A program made the position numbers and the translations under genes. The notes beneath the pieces are model-generated. The model worked only from the letters and a program-made list of their open reading frames with translations. It did no database searches and was not told the DNA's origin. Shown one piece after another: positions 44,936 through 56,584 of a DNA stretch of 64,000 bases. Where the stretch lies: positions 413,334-477,333 of the forward strand of contig NW_004797479.1 in NCBI RefSeq assembly GCF_000002075.1, given 5' to 3'. The DNA is from Aplysia californica (taxonomy: Eukaryota; Mollusca; Gastropoda; Aplysiida; Aplysiidae). Within the stretch, counting starts at the first letter, position 1. Each line of letters begins with the position of its first letter.

Positions 44936-45470
44936 GGGGCTCTCGTGGCCTAGAGGTTAAGGTGTTTGCCTCTCATTCAAAGGTCCCGGGTTCGAATCCG
45001 GGTAGCGACCGAAAAATTTTCTTCTCTAAAATTGTCTCCTTTCACCTCCTTTCCTGCTCTCTAGCAATGTTCTGTTGTCTGCTTTCATTTCCACTTTCTG
45101 CCCCCACCCCCTCACCTCATTTGCCCCCTCCTCTGGGCTCCTGACTCTTTCTGCAGCCTTTCTACTGCTACTCCTTGGCTCCTCCTTACTGCTGTCTTTC
45201 TGCCACACCCCTGATCTTCTGGCAGGAAAGATCTACACCTAGCCTTCTAGGACAAGGGCGAAAAATCCCGGACGGCCCGTGTGCAAGTTGCGCACGTTAA
45301 AGATCCCTTGGTGGTCTAAAATCGATAAGAGTAGGCTTCGGCCGCCACCCGGGCAAAATTCAAAATTTCCTACCAACTGAAAATATTAGGTGTGTCCCGC
45401 GCGCTCATATGACCTATGCAGTTGCGAGCGCCGTAAAACACTTTACAAAAAAAAAAAAAAAAAAAAAACA
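44936..45470 (+). mobile_element. tRNA-derived SINE, apparently full length
   Basis: Pol III A box TGGCCTAGAGG (44946-44956) and B box GGTTCGAATCC (44989-44999) sit in a tRNA-like head. A pyrimidine-rich body, a conserved core (GTGCAAGTTGCGCACGTTAA, GGTGGTCTAAAATCGATAAG) and the shared tail CTCATATGACCTATGCAGTT follow. It ends in an A-rich run (45449-45468). Other copies lie at 46918 (plus), 40690 and 2805 (minus). It is not a functional tRNA gene, as it has a SINE body and no credible cloverleaf end. Confidence 0.85.
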
Positions 45471-45583
45471 GAGCGGTACATGTAGAAAATGTACTTTGAC
45501 CTACCAGAGGCACCCACGAACCACCCACAGCGAGTCCGTTCATATCCTGTAACATTTACGGTCTCACACAAGTAACCCGACGG

Positions 45584-45878
45584 GTTTTTGTTTGTTTGTT
45601 TGTTTGTTTGTTATTTGATTTGTTATGTTTTTGCTTTTTTTTTACTTGTTTTATTTTACCTTTTTTTTAATTTAAAAAAAAATTAATATAGAGGTGTTTT
45701 ACGCACCCACAATTTAGATAATTTCGTCTGACAGGCCAACCTCGACTGAGGAAAAGAAAACTTGGGGAAACAAAGGCTGACTGCACCCACTAAACTAAAG
45801 AATACATTCACACACATAAGTACACCCCCCCCCAAAAAAAAAATTCTCTCTCTCTCTCACCACTATCTCTTCGAATTC

Positions 45879-45935
<57 letters not shown>
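45584..45935. repeat. Simple-repeat patch: (GTTT)n and (CA)n/(GA)n
   Basis: GTTT repeats at about 45588-45613, T-rich and A-rich runs to 45690, and a CA tract at 45880-45928 followed by GA. No exon is seen. Confidence 0.9.
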
Positions 45936-45942
<7 letters not shown>

Positions 45943-46004
45943 ACAGAGAGACATGACACTTGGATCTCTCACAGTTCACTGGTGTCAGCGGGGGTGCAGG
46001 TTAG

Positions 46005-46395
46005 AGTGTTCGCCTCGCACGCAAAAGACGTGAGTCAGGGAAAGACGCCCTTGCGATTATCCTCACCTTTATGGAAACGCTTTATGTGGAAACGTGATCT
46101 TTTGACTACCCATTTTAGTTTTAGTGAGAGTTTTACGGCACTCGCAACACAATAAGGACATATAAGTGCCGAATATTTGAGGTGTTACTAGAGAGTAAGA
46201 AACATAAAAAAGGAGGGGAGATAAAGACGACAGATGTTTGATAGGAAAGAAGGAGCAAACCCCACCAGAGCTCCCGCCAATCACCCACATAGTGTGCAAA
46301 AGACGTGAGTGAGGGAAAGACGCCTTTGTGATTATTCTCACCTTCGTGGTGACTTGCAATTTGTAGATCTTTTGCCCACCCATTTTACATTTTCC
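46005..46395. repeat. Direct repeat of about 90 bp flanking a dispersed-repeat copy
   Basis: GCAAAAGACGTGAGTCAGGG...ATCTTTTGACTACCCATTTTA at about 46020-46115 recurs at 46297-46385 with differences. Between them, 46115-46290 is a copy of the unit at 362-541. Either the unit inserted between tandem copies or the flank is part of a larger repeated block. Confidence 0.6.
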
Positions 46396-46460
46396 ACGGT
46401 CATCGGCTCTCAGTAAACACCCAGTGTCGTCTAAGCAAAGTAATGTCCCCTCAGCCAAAT

Positions 46461-46860
46461 ACGGGGTGCCCACTACGGATGGGACCGGCCGATCGCCCGA
46501 CTCGATCGCCTAAAAAACAAACATGTTTGTTTTCAGTTTCAGGCGATCGAGTCGGGCGGTTGGCCCGATCCAGCTGTAGTGGGCACCCCGTATAACCTGT
46601 CCCCGTCGTTTTGTGCGTGCAAGAAAAATTCTAAACTTGTACAAGCAGATCCCAAAAATGTGAAATTATGCGATTCTGTTAATTTTTTTAAAAGAATGAC
46701 AAAGGAAAATAATCAGGCATTGTGCAAAAAAAAAAGATCAAATTTTGCTAAATTATGCGGGGTGCATAAAGCCACGGGGACAGAAAAACAAACGTGTTCG
46801 TTTTGTTTCACGCGATGGGCGATCTGCCCGATCCAGCCATAGTGGGCACTCCGTATAAGC
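46461..46860. mobile_element. Fold-back element with three terminal repeats (MITE-D)
   Basis: TACGGGGTGCCCACTAC opens the element at 46461. Its inverted form occurs at about 46578-46594, making a near-perfect palindrome of about 135 bp around ACAAACATGTTTGT, and again at about 46838-46857 (AGTGGGCACTCCGTA). TA lies at both outer edges. The interior is A/T-rich and non-coding. It is probably a Tc1/mariner-type non-autonomous element that acquired an extra end. Confidence 0.65.
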
Positions 46861-46917
46861 ATTTATTCACCACAAACGCTGGACTGCTCGAGCTTATTCC
46901 GGGCAGACTTCACAGGG

Positions 46918-47455
46918 GGGAGGGGGGCTCTCGTGGTCAAGCCTAGATGTTACACAGTGTTCGCCTCTAATTCAATAGGTCCCGAGTTCGAATCCGGACA
47001 GGGACGGAAAAGTTTCATCTCTAAAATATTCTCCTTTCACCTTCTTTCTTGCTTTCTAACCATGTTGCCTGTTTCGTCTCCATTTTCTGCCCCCATCCCT
47101 TCACTTTGCCCCCTTCTCTGGGCTCCTGACTCTTTCTGCAGCCTTTCTATTGCTACACCTTGGCTCCTTCTTAAGTTCTAACGGCTATCTTTCAGCCACA
47201 CCCCTGATCTTAGGGTAGATAAGATCTAACAGTAACACCTAACCTCGGATAATGGCGAAAAATCTGGGAGATCCCTTGTGCAAATTGCTGAGATCCCATA
47301 GTGGTCCAAAATTGATACATGTAAGAGTAGGCTTCGGCCGCCACCTGGGCAAAATTCAAAATTAATTCCTACCGAACTGAAAATGTTTAATGTTTAATGC
47401 TCACATGACCTTATGCAGCTGCGAGCGCAGTACAACACTTACCAAAACATCGAAC
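46918..47455 (+). mobile_element. tRNA-derived SINE copy
   Basis: Head with B box GAGTTCGAATCC (46984-46995) and a diverged A box. The body is colinear with the SINE at 44936. It ends in the shared tail (GCTCACATGACCTTATGCAG, GCGAGCGCAGTACAACAC). It is older than the 44936 copy, judging by more differences. Confidence 0.75.
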
Positions 47456-48159
47456 TTCACACACAAAACGTAGGAGAATAATGTAGAAATAAATTGTAAT
47501 TCATGCAGTAGGCCAAAGTGTAAAAGTTTTTCGCTTTAAACATGTACGTTTTCGACTATCATCGGCACAAACATGAACATGCACACCAGAGAGTTTACAG
47601 TAATACTAACCCTTTCTGATACACACATGCCACGAAAACAAAAGTTTGACAAAAATAAATGAAGTGTTTGTTCTTTGATTTTTTTGCATTTTTATTATGA
47701 TTTCATCATCATCATCATTGTTGCTGTCATTATCATTGTTGTGGTTGCTGTCATCCCCCCACTACAGGACATGGGGAGCCAACAAGACCCTCGGCGTATT
47801 TCAATCAACAGTGCAGCAAAAAAAAAAAAAAAAAAAAAAAAAGCATGATAAAATTGTTATTATAATATCCCTCCCTCCCCCCACCCCCAAAGATTAGATC
47901 ATTTTGGACAGCAGTCCCCGACAAACACAACAACAAAATAGTAAACGACCAGCATGAAAATAAATATCTAATAAGACATAATTATCATAATATACACATG
48001 TACAATATTAAAACAAATGTAAAATGTATAGAAAAATATAGTTTATCTTACTGCAGTACAAATACGTCGGCGCCCTGTGCTTGTTTCTCTGCAAGCAAAC
48101 TGTCCTGTCTGGGGCAACGGGAGACATTGACACATCAAGTGTGGTTCTCACCATGTCCT
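47456..48159. other. No gene recognised
   Basis: A/T-rich sequence with a CAT/CTG-type triplet patch (47700-47760) and an A run (47819-47842). No credible exon is seen. Confidence 0.6.
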
Positions 48160-48560
48160 GTTTTAGGTTCTACGGCGCTCGCAACTGCATAAGGTCATAT
48201 GAGCGCCAGGGGTGGAGGTCAACAGAGAAGCCATTACAGGGAATCAGACTTACTCTGCTCACCTCTCTAGCTTCAACAGCACAAAGTATGCTTCGACTAT
48301 CAAGGCACCCCGGAAATAGTGGGTCACAAGAGAGTGACAAACATGCAAAAGAAGTAGAGGAAAAATGACAATAGTAAGGATTAGGAAAGAAAAAGCAGCA
48401 GTTCCCTGTTGTAGTTCAGGCACAGTTATAAGTATGACATTGTTGGATCAGCCTATTTACAATTCTACTGTGCATTAGAACGAGAAATGTCCCCCCTTTG
48501 GGAACGGCCTAAAGACACTTCAGTCAGTGGCACCGCCCCGGGGGGGGGGGGGGGGGGGGC
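48160..48560 (-). mobile_element. NE-400 copy 3
   Basis: Inverted copy. The tail complement TTCTACGGCGCTCGCAACTG is at 48171, the body matches copies 1 and 2, and the head GGTGCCACTGACTGAAGTGT on minus ends at about 48534. A G run follows (48540-48568). Confidence 0.75.
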
Positions 48561-48741
48561 GGGGGGGGCACCATGTCCTAATTTCGTTCTGATTGCTGTC
48601 ACGGAAGAAAAATTCGGCTCCACAGAGGTAGGATGTTGGAAATGGAAGCAGGATTTTCAATGCTTTTGTGGTGACCTTAGGTTATTCAGATTTGATTTCC
48701 ATCTAAAACACAGGCAAAATTGTCTCAAACATACTTTTAAA

Positions 48742-49013
48742 TCCACATCAGTACATATGGTCGCTTTTAAGCACAAGGGAGCTATCCCGAAAAATGCTGT
48801 TTTGAGAAAATTGAAGGTAAACTTTTTGACTGTTGTTCAGTTTCTCTAAAACACAAGGAGAGTTTTCTCTATAACCAAACAAATACCCACACCAATGAAA
48901 CCAAACTTCTCCTATAGGTAGGGCAATGCCCACTTTTGGAGTAGGTCAATATTTCTGGAAACCCCCGAAATCTGGGTAGGCCCGCTTGTCCTTAAAAGAG
49001 ACCCGACTATATG
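48742..49013. mobile_element. MITE-B copy 2 (inverted relative to copy 1)
   Basis: Ends TATGGTCGCTTTTAAGCACA (left) and GCTTGTCCTTAAAAGAGACC plus CGACTATATG (right). The interior matches copy 1 in reverse, including CTATAACCAAACAAATACCC and CCTATAGGTAGGGCAATGCC. Confidence 0.7.
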
Positions 49014-49574
49014 ATATGCCAACACAAAAAGTTGAAAAAGATCAATCTAGTTTCCCTGATATGTAATCAACCAGTGACTTGAATAGTTCCTTGGCTGTGG
49101 TGTTGGTTGGCAATAACAGTGCACATAGCATATATATCCTTATGTACATCATCATCATCATAAAGATATCACACACACACATAGTAATAATAACAATAAC
49201 AACAAAAATAATAACAGCACTTAATAATAATAATAAAGCAGTCAGATCTCGTTGTGCCTCCAGCTGCATAAGAAATGGGTTTTTAAAAAATCAACAGCAT
49301 GATAATTATATATTACATATAAACATCCATGAATACTCGTACGAGGTAGACAAGCCCATTATTAACTTCTGCAACTAAGGAATAATTATTGCAGTGTCTG
49401 AGCAGGTTGGTAACTGGAGACCCATCAGTAGTTCTAGTATTTAATACAAGTGTTTGTATATTAGCACTTTGCCTGTGGTACATTACTAAAAAGCAGAGTT
49501 TCCTGTTGTTTTGTTTTGAGTTTTGCTGAATTTGTGTCAAAAGTTTTAAAAACTTTTCCAGGTCAAGACATAGC
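49014..49574. other. No gene recognised
   Basis: A/T-rich, with an ATC/ATA triplet patch around 49150-49230. Short frames only. Confidence 0.6.
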
Positions 49575-51750
49575 TACCAATTGGATTGCTATTGCTTCAC
49601 AAAATGGTGTAGAACAGTTTTCTTGGCATGCATACTAATTTGTATATTTGCATCTTCCTCAGCTCAGGACATAGCTTTCTGTGTTTATTGCTTCTTCACT
49701 GAATTTCTGTGGTTGCTTCTTCTTGGCAAGCACACAATTTTCTTGAAAACTGTTTTTCAGCTCAAGACTGGTCTGGAAAAGCTGGTGCCGAACACAAGCT
49801 ACGCCACAGAGAGTAGAGTGTCCCACAGAGTGACAGCCGTCCTGAAGACCTGCCTCGAGATGACCCAAGGCCCAAGTTTTGCCCCACCTAGCGGAAACCA
49901 TCGACTTCCCGTCTGCTGGGACATAAAAATTTCAGTAACGCATTTTCAGCACTTTTTAAGAACCCCCCGGGCAAGTGTTGAGTTCCTGCGTGCTGTCGGC
50001 ATCGCTGACCGTTTATGACGCAACAGCGCCAGAAGAAAGAGAGAGAGAAGCCATCGACTTTCATGCGGCCCCACCAGCCCTGGCAGCTCTAGATCTGAAT
50101 CGCCTTCAACTCATGGGAGTGGAACCGTACGATAATCCTCCACGTCAAGACATTCCTAACAGTGTCGTGATAGCTTTGGAACACTTTACATGTATTAAGA
50201 ACAAAGAGAGAGACTTTAAAATTTGAGTCCCAAAATGCCTCAAGATCCTCAGCATTAAGTGTGCCAACATGAGTGACTCAGTAATTAAGTCAAAAGTGTA
50301 AAAATCTGTTTTAAAGAAACACAAAACCTTATCAAACAAAAACAAAACTATAGAATTAAACACATTCCTGACATATTAATTTCCTGATGAATGAAACAGG
50401 CCTATGTCTACGCAAAATCCAGCATTATCTCAAGAAAATCCAGTGTTATCTCAAGAAAACCCAGTGTCACCATCATGCAATAATACGTTCAAAGAATTGA
50501 CAAACTCTATTCAGGCCAAAGATAAAGTAATGAAAACCCTCAAACAAGAAAACTGTTTTTTTTTTAGAAAAGAGAATAGACCTCAAAACTAAGCTAAAGT
50601 ACACAACAGAAGCCCTTGTAGAGAACAGTTACAACATGAAAAGCAGAGTTTAGTTCATGAACTGCAAGACACAAAAAACAAAACCACCCCCTTGATGAAG
50701 AAGGATTTAAAGAGAAGTAGAGAGTTCAGAGGAATAACTGAAGGAAAAAGGAAAAAAAATATCAGACACAAAATTATATTACAAAAACAAGAGAAACATT
50801 GAGAATAACAAACAAAATGAACCGTTGAAAATTGAGAAAACTGAATTGGAAAGAAAACATGATGAACTAAGGGATCAGTCGAGATCACAAGAGATCAACA
50901 ATGAAAATTTGAAAAAGAAAATAAAAAATTAACAACAGATGAAAAGTAAATTTAAGAAAGAACGAGATGAAATGAAAGATAAATTTGAAAGATTCCTGCA
51001 TGCTCTGAACACCAAAAAAAAATATGGTGAAATGGTATGAGTTTAACGCCCCTATCAACACTAGGTTATTTAAGAGGCGGGACCTCCTTGTTTAACGTCC
51101 GTCTCCGATAGGACCGAGCCACGAGGCAAGTTCGTGTAAAGTGTCTTTCCCAAGGTCACGACGTCGGACCGAGCTGAGGCTTGAACCCCCGAACCCGCAA
51201 TCTTGCTCGGAACACTGTGGAAGATAACAATGCTATCACTTTGAAAGAAAAGTGCAAAGCCTATTCCCACAATGCGAGTGTGCAGGGTGAAGCAAACATA
51301 GTTCCTGCTCAGGCATCAAAAGCTGAGCAGCTAGTGGCAAAGCATCTCTTTGAAACAGATTTGCCCCTTAGTAATTTACCTTGTCGGAAGACTGCTCTCA
51401 ATTTTATGTATGCAGCCCACCACACAGCAAAACAACAAATTGTTGAAAATATTAAAGGCTCAACATAGTTCATCTTTGCCAGTGATGGTACTAGTCATCA
51501 GAAAAGGCATTACATGGAACACCATATTGTGTTGAATTCTGGAGCAACACGGTCTCTGAGATTTTGTGAAGTTCCAGATGACAAAGCCGAGACTGTGCTT
51601 AAGAAAAGCCTTGATCTTGTCGAGGAACTTGCAAAAACATACTGTCAGGCTGAGCAGGGCCCAGTAAAAAGTGAGGTCTTCACAGACATTGTTGCAAAAA
51701 TGTTATGCCTTATAAGCGATAGGGCCACAAATATGAAACTTTTCAATTAG
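49575..51750 (+). pseudogene. Decayed transposon-like coding relic, family not settled
   Basis: Several coding-like blocks lie in order on plus: a block at 49,760-49,900, a charged block at about 50,020-50,210, a coiled-coil-like Lys/Glu-rich block at 50,400-51,010, and two blocks at 51,215-51,465 and 51,480-51,750. The last one has an S-D-G-T-S...ISDRA-type pattern seen in uncharacterised transposon proteins of corals, sea urchins and molluscs. The frame is broken several times and a SINE is inserted at 51,030-51,222. The blocks could come from more than one element. I cannot assign a superfamily with confidence. Confidence 0.4.
51030..51222 (-). mobile_element. SINE of a second tRNA-like family, inserted in the relic
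   Basis: Contains GTCTTTCCCAAGGTCACGAC, GACCGAGCTGAGGCTTGAAC and CCCGAACCCGCAATCTTGCT, the inverted tRNA-like head common in molluscan SINEs. The other end is AACACTAGGTTATTTAAGAG plus GGACCTCC. It splits the coding-like relic at 49575-51750 and is therefore younger. Confidence 0.65.
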
Positions 51751-51899
51751 AAATTTTCATTTAGAATTTACGCAGACACTAAACAGACACGGAGACAGCT
51801 AGAAAAGGAATCACAGGACAGGCTTCGCTGGAGAAATGTTGTTGACGGCCCATGCTCCACTGGGAGTTGAAAATTAAAAGGCAAGAGAGAGAGATACAG

Positions 51900-52078
51900 A
51901 CATGATCTTTCGCTGTCTATGGCCCAATACCCATTCTAACCGGGGTGAAGTGAAGAAAATTCATGGAAAGTGCTTTTCCCTTGGACACAACACAGGACCT
52001 GAGGCTCAAACCACCTAACCCGTAATCTTACGATTAGGAGTCAGCGATATCGTAACCACTAGAATTTCAATAAGTAGT
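51900..52078 (-). mobile_element. SINE of the second tRNA-like family, diverged
   Basis: CTTTTCCCTTGGACACAACA, CTCAAACCACCTAACCCGTA and GTAACCACTAGAA on plus are the inverted head of the same family as 51030-51222. It is more diverged and lacks the far end. Confidence 0.55.
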
Positions 52079-52356
52079 AGGTAGGCCCTAAAGCCTTGGT
52101 TTAAATATCAACAAATTTGTCAACCTGGACTGCATACCACGGTGACTTCTTAATCCTTTCCAATAACTAAGCCTCAATATCCCTGCTATTTTCTCAATGC
52201 CTTGGGACATATTATCACAGTTTCCAGGACAAAAATGAGTACAAAAGTAACATTAAGGGGGCAGGCGGGTTCTTTTGACCAGTTTTGGGCTCAGATATCA
52301 ATTTTAAGAAGCACACATATTCTGTCAGTAAAATTACTCTGCTTCTGATTCAAAGG

Positions 52357-52364
52357 GACTGTAA
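52357..52364. repeat. 8-bp target-site duplication, left (GACTGTAA)
   Basis: Identical to 57537-57544. An 8-bp duplication is diagnostic of P and hAT superfamilies. Confidence 0.93.
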
Positions 52365-52393
52365 CATAGACCTATAATTAACCGAGACTGCGC
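52365..52393 (+). repeat. Left terminal inverted repeat of the P-type element
   Basis: Begins with CA, as P elements do. One mismatch (A versus G) to the inverted right end. Confidence 0.93.
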
Positions 52394-52505
52394 GTCACGT
52401 GACTTTCGACATACACACAACATGGCTGCCCCCTGTCAAAACAGTTGGGCAAGCTGAGAGAGCGAGGTTTGAGCGTTATCAACAGGATTTCGTTAGATCT
52501 ACACG

Positions 52506-52576
52506 ATGGTTCAAAATTGCTGTGTCGTCTTTTGCAACAACAGAAGTTTCAAGGGATGTTCAGTTTCATTTCACAG
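52506..52576 (+). CDS. THAP9/P-type transposase, exon 1 (first half of THAP zinc finger)
   Basis: The ATG at 52506 opens MVQNCCVVFCNNRSFKG and CSVSFH, the start of a THAP C2CH zinc finger (C-x4-C, with a terminal methionine as usual in THAP proteins). Exon 1 ends at a strong donor, CACAG|GTAAGG (GT at 52577-52578), with two bases left over. These join the C at 53864 to make a Ser codon. The 1.29-kb intron (52577-53863) contains no other recognisable feature. The THAP domain binds the element's own subterminal DNA in P elements. Confidence 0.9.
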
Positions 52577-53863
52577 GTAAGGATTTCTTTGTTACTGCCT
52601 TTTATATTATAAATTATGGGAATAACAATGAATGAAGAAAGTGAAGAAAGGCAAGAGGACGCCAACAACACAAAGACAAAGACAAAGAAAGCTAAGATCT
52701 ATCTAGACTCTAGATCTAGTGCCTCCCTCTCCTCTCTGGCTCCCACTCAGAGTATGAATACCAGATTTAAAATGTCCAAAGCTATTACTATTACAGTGCT
52801 GATCGAATCAGTCAGTTTGAACGAGGCCCAGTTTGAAAGCATCCCTATCAATCCAAGCCTTAAATAAAACAAAGTTAGTAGAGTCTACACATTCAACAAC
52901 ATTATTGATTTTATTAATGAACATTGCTTTGACTCTCCCCTTAGGGATTATGTCGCGCTAATGGTCAAAACAAAAGTTCGTTAGTCCGCATACCCACCAA
53001 GTACATATATATGTACTTAATATCAAAACACCAGGCTTTGGTAGGTCATGTAAAGCAGTGTAGTCTTACCCCGCACGGATCGTACCCCGCACAGTACACA
53101 GTGACAGTGCCTCGGAGACATAAAATGTGTGTCTTGTGCTGTGGGCAAACCTCCCTACCCCCCCCCTTCCTCCCGTGGCAGTCTCAGTGCCTCGCCTTTC
53201 CAGCTTCCAACCCCAACATGCGGTCATAGAGTAATAAACAGCCCTTACAAGGATGCTATGTCAATAGGCTCGAGGTCAATAAAAGTTGCCCAGTGTGTAG
53301 TGTGCACCTCGCACTGTTCAGTCTTTGTTAGGTACTCCTAACTCCTCTTGTTTCAGTGTATAGTTGGGTGAGCCTACGTCTCAGCTTCGTGTACATTCTC
53401 TCATTACACGTTTCAAAAGGTCGACACGTTTACTGCTCTGTCCCAGCACAAGAGTTTAGGCCTATTCTGTTGCTATTACTGCCCTACATTGTAGAGGTTT
53501 ATTCTCTAAGTCTAAGCCTCAAGACCGTCATGTTTCGCCATGGCCATGAAACAGAAAAACCTTAGTTTTGAGTGAGATGAAACTTAAATTCTTTGCTGAT
53601 GTGTACAAGAAACTGCTATTCATGTAAAAAAAGAAATCGCAGCCAAGTACGGTTCTAAAAAATAGTGATGTATTTTAACAGCTGATCTCTCCTTGTTTTT
53701 TCCACTTTGGCTTTGTATTTTACTCATCGACATGTATTATAATTATATTGGCCTCAAATCCTCTTCCCAAAGGATAACTTGAGAGTTATAACATTAACAG
53801 TGTTTAATTGTGTTTCCTCAACTGAATTGAACTCTTATATTTTTTTTTCATTCTTTTCCTCAG

Positions 53864-56584
53864 CTTCCCCCATCCCATCAAAGATGCTGAGCGGAGGCAA
53901 AAATGGATCTCTGCCATCAGCAGAGCTGAACCTGACGGCAAACCTTGGATGCCGAAGAAAAACGACAAAGTATGCAGTGAACACTTTCTGCCAATAGATT
54001 ATGTGGATGGAAAAGAAAGACATACTCTGAATGGAAAGGCTGTACCATCTAAGTTTCCTGGCTATCCAGCTCACAAGCAACAAGCCGACAAGAAACGACC
54101 GTCACCAAAGAAACGTAAACTTCCGTTACCAGAAGAACCATCCCCAAAACGTCCAACTTTAAACCCTTCAGTGTCTGTTGGGCTTGACCACACTTATCAC
54201 TCGCCTTCTGCTGAAGTCAAAGTCCAACAGCTCCAGAAGAAATGGAAAGAGGCATGTGGCAAGCTAAAGGAAAAGAACAGGGAGGTGAAATTACTCAGTG
54301 AGAAATTGAAGAGACGAGAGTCTAAGATCTCGACGCTACTGGAGAAGCTNNNNNNNNNNNNNNNNNNNNNNNNNNNNNNNNNNNNNNNNNNNNNNNNNNN
54401 NNNNNNNNNNNNNNNNNNNNNNNNNNNNNNNNNNNNNNNNNNNNNNNNNACGAGGAACACTGCGAAATCCTGAAGGAAAATTTTCCGGAAAACACGTTCT
54501 TGCTTATTGAGAATGAGTTGGCACAACAGGGGAAACTCAAGTCTCAGTTGCGATATTCAGATGAAATCAAAGCGTTCGCTGTAACACTGCACTATTACAG
54601 CGCTGCTGCATATGAGTATCTTCGTACGTTCCTCCATCTTCCCCATGCAGCATCGATCAGGAGGTGGGCGTCATCGTACAACGTAGAGCCAGGATACCTC
54701 CGTGGCGTGTTGAGTTTCATGGCTGAGCGTCTAAAAGTTGAGCCAGATATGAAGGATGTGGTACTCATGTTTGACTCCATGAGTATCAGGAAGGAGTTAG
54801 TCTATGTGCAAAGCAAGGGGGAATACATAGGCTGTGTAAATCATGGCTACTTACAGCCAGCTAGTGAGGAGGAACTAGCAACTGAAGCACTGGTCTTCAT
54901 GGCAGTGGGTATGAAGAAGTTTTTTAAATACCCAGTTGCCTACTTCCTGGTAGACAAGATCACTGCTCAACAGCAAAGCCAGCTTGTGAAGGATTCGATT
55001 ACTTTGCTGTCAGAGGCTGGCTTCACAACGAGGGCTGTGGTTTGTGATAGCGCCCCGTCTAATCAAGCCACGGCTACAAAATTGGGTTGTGTCATCACAT
55101 CCACAGAGGTGAACCCCACATTCCCGGATCCAACCAACGTGAACAGGAACATCTATTTCTTGTTTGATGCAGCTCACCTGCTGAAGAATGTTAGAAATTG
55201 TCTTGGTGACCGAAAGGTTTTAAAAGTTGACAATCAGGATGTGAGGTGGGAATTCATTTGCCAGCTTCATAATCTACAGTCAAAACATACTTTGTTTCTG
55301 GCTAACAAGCTAAGAGCCAAGCACATTGACTATGTGAAGAATAAAATGAAGGTGAGTTTGGCTGCTCAAACGCTAAGCTCTTCAGTAGCTAATGCCATAG
55401 ACTACCTCAGAGATGACATGAATGTTCCCGAATTCGCTGGGAGTGATGCGACAACCTTATTCATCAGGACCTTTGACAGCATTTTCGACATGTGCAATGC
55501 GAGCAACTGTCTCGGAAAAGGACTAAAATCCCCAATTTGTGTGAAAAACTTTGAAGAGAGGTGCGAGTTAGTGGACAATGCCATAACTTATATTTCTTCG
55601 ATCTGTGATGCAAATGGCAACTCCATCCTTACAGCGCGACGGAAGGCAGGATTCCTTGGCTTTATTGCCACCTTGAAGTCTGTGATAGGGTTGAGTCGAG
55701 ACTTACTTTTCGATTCCGGATACAGATTTGTGTTGCCCTTCCGTCTTTCTCAAGACCACCTGGAGACATATTTTAGTAAAATTAGAAGACGTGGTGGCAA
55801 CAACAACAATCCCAATGCCCTCCAACTTCAGTGGGCTATGAGGGCATTACTGCACAGAAATGGGGTTGGCTCCTCTGCTAATGCCAACTGCAGAGCAATC
55901 CCAGAGGTAAACAACACGCTCATTGAGGATGCAGTAGCTTCAGATGCGACACCACAAATCAGGGAAGAGGAGTCTTTCCATAACGAGAGTGGATCGAGAG
56001 AGATGCCGGAGTCAGAAAGTCCACACCCTGACATGGTGAATTTACTTATGCGTCCTGGCCTCTATCACAACCATGTGCTTCATTATATTGCTGGCTTCAT
56101 GTGTCGGAAGATCCAGAAGAAGATTAAGTGCAGCACATGCGCAGCATTCTTGTCCACCTCAACCTCTTCATCAGACGCGGCAACATTCACCAGGATTCGA
56201 GACAGGGGTGGACTAATTTATGCCAGCGACGATTTGCTAAATGTAGTCAAAACAGCTGATCGGTGTCTACGACGACTGCTCGTCACAGAGAAAGGAGGTC
56301 CCTTGTTGTCAGTGTCAGCTCTCACCACACGACTGGTGACACAAGAAGTTCTTGAGTCTGTGGGACTAACATCTTTTCAGGACCTTAAAGCCCATTGCCT
56401 TGAGAATCACTCAATCGAGCACCAAGATGACCACGCCACCCAGATAATAAAGGAGTTATGTGCAGTCTTCTGCAACCTAATGCTCACACACCATGGAAGG
56501 CTATTTAATGAACGCTTTGTTAGGAAAAACGAAGGATCGCAGCGTCACAAGTTGGCAAAGACAATTCTCTTCCTTCACGTCTAA
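53864..56584 (+). CDS. THAP9/P-type transposase, exon 2 (rest of THAP, coiled coil, DDE catalytic domain)
   Basis: The acceptor TTCTTTTCCTCAG ends at 53863. Exon 2 completes the THAP finger (W in QKWISAI, C-x2-H in CSEHF, AVPSKF box). It continues through a basic linker and a Lys/Glu coiled coil, a likely dimerisation leucine zipper. After the 100-N gap come the RNase-H-like catalytic core with Asp in VLMFDSM (54773), Asp in VVCDSAPSN (55046) and Glu in SQDHLE (55763), and the insertion domain with FDAAHLLKNVRN. In P transposase that insertion binds GTP. A Cys-rich C-terminal block (MCRKI...CSTC) follows. The stop is at 56584. The frame shifts across the N gap only because the gap length is arbitrary. 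All three acidic residues are present, so the enzyme looks catalytically intact. Confidence 0.92.
54350..54449. other. Assembly gap (100 N)
   Basis: Exactly 100 N, probably a placeholder of unknown true length. It lies in the linker between the coiled coil and the catalytic domain of the transposase. Confidence 0.99.

Noticed and set aside
44936-45010. tRNA gene
   Set aside because: A and B boxes are present, but the sequence continues into a SINE body and recurs in degraded copies. No full cloverleaf is evident.
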